Of a stretch of 7,287 bases of DNA, positions 5,632-7,287 are shown piece by piece; position 1 is the first letter of the stretch; each line of letters begins with the position of its first letter. Position numbers and translations under genes: made by a program. Under the pieces are notes generated by a model. It did no database searches. It saw nothing but the letters and a program-made list of their open reading frames with translations, and was not told the DNA's origin. Source of the DNA: Deltaproteobacteria bacterium (GTDB lineage: Bacteria > Desulfobacterota > DSM-4660 > Desulfatiglandales > Desulfatiglandaceae); the NCBI GenBank assembly GCA_013349725.1, contig DUZB01000029.1:1-7287 (forward strand). The letters run 5' to 3'.

Positions 5632-7287
5632 ATGACTGCCGCCACACTCCCTCAATTAGACCATCACATCAAAGAGCCCAGGGGTCTGTCCCCGCGCATT
5701 CAGTGGCTGCGGGACTACTATTTTATGGGTACTGAGCGGGCCTGGAACAACGAATTTATCGCCTGGTCCACCGGGACGGCCTGGGATGTTCAATTCAACG
5801 AGATGACTTTTTACATCGTTCCGGAAACCTATGCCTTGATGCAAACCCTGCGAAGTTCTTATCGCCAGGCAGCGAGAGACATAGAGCTGGACAAAGAATT
5901 CTGGGCCTGGAGTCAGGTGGAACGACGGGCCTGGTTTGTGAAAGAGGTCATGGTCCGGCATATGCCCAAGGAAATTCTACCGGGCGATCTGATCGCAGGC
6001 GGTCGCTTCAATATCCAGACCTCTCTGTGCTTAGACGAAAAGGAGCAGCGAGCCTTCGACAATGCACTGTTAGGCAAAAACGGGGCCCGGGCCGGTATGA
6101 AATGGTTGCATGACCACGGTTACGGCAATGCCGGCGCCACCAGCGGGCATCTGATCCCTGATCATGAGCGGGTCTTGAAAATCGGGTGGAAAGGAATCCT
6201 GGCCGAACTGGAATCCCGATATAAACCACTGAGCGAACACGAAAAAAGTGGCGCCAGGGGTTCCCAGTTAAAGGCCATGATGACGGCCGCCGCCATGCCC
6301 CGTGATCTGGCAGCCGGTTATGCGGAACTTTGTCGTGATCTGGCCACAGACCAAACCGACATCCATCGTCGGCAGGAACTCCTGCAGATGGAGCAAATCC
6401 TCTCCAGGGCGCCCTGGGAGCCTGTCCAAACCTTCTGGGAAGCGATTCAAGCCCTGTGGATGACTCACATGCTGATCATGAGTGACGAAAATTACCCCGG
6501 GCCCGGGGTCTCTTTCGGTCGTATTGACCAATATTTGCTGCCGTACTGGGAGTACTCTTTGACCCGGGGAATGACGCGTGAATTTGGCAAAGAAATACTG
6601 AAATGCTTCTGGGTGCACTGCAACACGGTGTATGACGCCATGATTCGCAACGGCAACCAGGGGATCACTTCCGGGTTTGGTCAGCTGATCACGCTGTCGG
6701 GTATGGGCGCAAACAGCAAAGATATGACCAATGATTTGACCTATGCTATTTTGGAGGTCATTGACGAGATGAGCCCGATTCTGGAGCCCAAGCCGAACGT
6801 GCGACTGCATCGAAATTCTCCGGAGATATTGCTGGATAAAGTCGTTGATATGATCTCCGTCAGCCAGGGATCTCCTTTTCTGCTGAATTTTGATGAGCGT
6901 TCCATGGCGGGTATGATGGTCGAAGCTCGAAAGGCAGGTCTTTCTCATCTGATCAATGAGCAAACGGTTCATGATTACGCACCGGTAGGGTGCCTTGAAA
7001 ACACCATGGTGGGGAACGACCGGTCCGGCACGGTGGATGTCAATCTCAATCTGCTCAAGGCGGTGGAACTGGCCCTCACCGGCGGAAAAGATATCATCCC
7101 TTTTTTGAATCCCATGACCGGCATAGAAGAAACAATCCATCAGGACGGACCGGATACGGGAGAGGCAATCCACTTTAAAACCTGGGACGATTTTTGGGAT
7201 GCCTATGCCCGACAGACGGAATATATCATCCGGAAAAGCGTTGAGGTTTATGAGACGTCGGAATCGCTCAGAGCGAAATATTTCCCC
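5632..7287 (+). CDS. Glycyl radical enzyme (pyruvate formate-lyase superfamily), possibly arylacetate decarboxylase-like (5' part, runs off right edge)
   Basis: The frame is open for 552 codons to the window end. Superfamily blocks visible are the N-terminal LSPRIQWLRDYYF, MPKEILPGDLIAGGRFN (about 119-136), GATSGHLIPDHERVLKIGWKGI (from 168), SFGRIDQYLLPYW, the GANSKDMTNDLTYAILEV region (about 359-375) and the active-site loop APVGCLENTMVGNDRSGTVDVN with C454 and E456. The Cys would form the thiyl radical, and the Cys-x-Glu arrangement excludes pyruvate formate-lyase itself (Cys-Cys) and marks a decarboxylase, dehydratase or lyase subgroup. The GCLEN form and the DRSGTVDVN tail remind me most of the 4-hydroxyphenylacetate, phenylacetate and indoleacetate decarboxylases, from memory. 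About 300 residues including the glycine loop are missing. ATG 5632 has AAAGGAGG 7 bases upstream. A radical SAM activase is required but is not in the window. Superfamily call sure, substrate not. Confidence 0.93.
   Translation, partial: MTAATLPQLDHHIKEPRGLSPRIQWLRDYYFMGTERAWNNEFIAWSTGTAWDVQFNEMTFYIVPETYALMQTLRSSYRQAARDIELDKEFWAWSQVERRAWFVKEVMVRHMPKEILPGDLIAGGRFNIQTSLCLDEKEQRAFDNALLGKNGARAGMKWLHDHGYGNAGATSGHLIPDHERVLKIGWKGILAELESRYKPLSEHEKSGARGSQLKAMMTAAAMPRDLAAGYAELCRDLATDQTDIHRRQELLQMEQILSRAPWEPVQTFWEAIQALWMTHMLIMSDENYPGPGVSFGRIDQYLLPYWEYSLTRGMTREFGKEILKCFWVHCNTVYDAMIRNGNQGITSGFGQLITLSGMGANSKDMTNDLTYAILEVIDEMSPILEPKPNVRLHRNSPEILLDKVVDMISVSQGSPFLLNFDERSMAGMMVEARKAGLSHLINEQTVHDYAPVGCLENTMVGNDRSGTVDVNLNLLKAVELALTGGKDIIPFLNPMTGIEETIHQDGPDTGEAIHFKTWDDFWDAYARQTEYIIRKSVEVYETSESLRAKYFP

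Noticed and set aside
6268..7173. A 301-codon open frame on the minus strand opposite the glycyl radical enzyme
   Set aside because: It is rich in His, Arg and Gln with no recognisable domain and lies wholly antisense to a strongly supported gene; it is a codon-bias shadow.

Overview
The window most likely comes from a strictly anaerobic, selenocysteine-using bacterium, and the Desulfobacterota (sulfate-reducing or syntrophic deltaproteobacteria) are my best guess. Support comes from a Tat-exported selenocysteine formate dehydrogenase with its FdhE accessory protein, an oxygen-sensitive glycyl radical enzyme, strong AGGAGG-type ribosome binding sites, and intergenic hairpin repeats of a kind common in environmental anaerobes. 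The taxonomic call is inference; there is no rRNA or other marker gene here.

Region 1 (1-3459, minus strand) is a formate dehydrogenase region. The catalytic subunit (fdhA/fdnG type) enters from the left edge and starts at 2126. It has a twin-arginine signal, four [4Fe-4S] cysteines and an in-frame UGA at 1551-1553 that I read as selenocysteine 192, followed at once by a bSECIS-like hairpin. A gap of about 325 bases separates it from an upstream fdhE-like gene (2452-3279). That gap holds two TTGACA promoters, overlapping palindromes that could be operators, a nine-codon ORF with a strong Shine-Dalgarno sequence, and a long leader with a very stable hairpin. The fdhE leader also contains three consecutive small hairpins.

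Region 2 (3460-5379) has two soluble enzymes of unknown substrate in convergent orientation: an HD-domain phosphohydrolase (+) and a DUF89/ARMT1-type metal-dependent phosphatase (-). Between them lies an inverted array of 7-bp repeats. Upstream of the DUF89 gene is an inverted repeat built from 10-bp-spaced GCAGAT units.

Region 3 (5380-7287) is a noncoding stretch with short palindromes, followed by the first 552 codons of a glycyl radical enzyme of the pyruvate formate-lyase superfamily, which runs off the right edge. It has the Cys-x-Glu active-site signature in a GCLEN context. I read this as closest to arylacetate decarboxylases (HpdB/PhdB/IAD type), but the substrate is not proven. The C-terminal glycine loop and any activating enzyme lie outside the window.

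Functionally, the formate dehydrogenase would oxidise formate (or reduce CO2) in the periplasm, with FdhE acting in its maturation. The glycyl radical enzyme would carry out a separate anaerobic radical step. The HD and DUF89 proteins look like housekeeping or metabolite-repair hydrolases with no evident link to either. No tRNA, rRNA, CRISPR array, transposase or integrase was seen.
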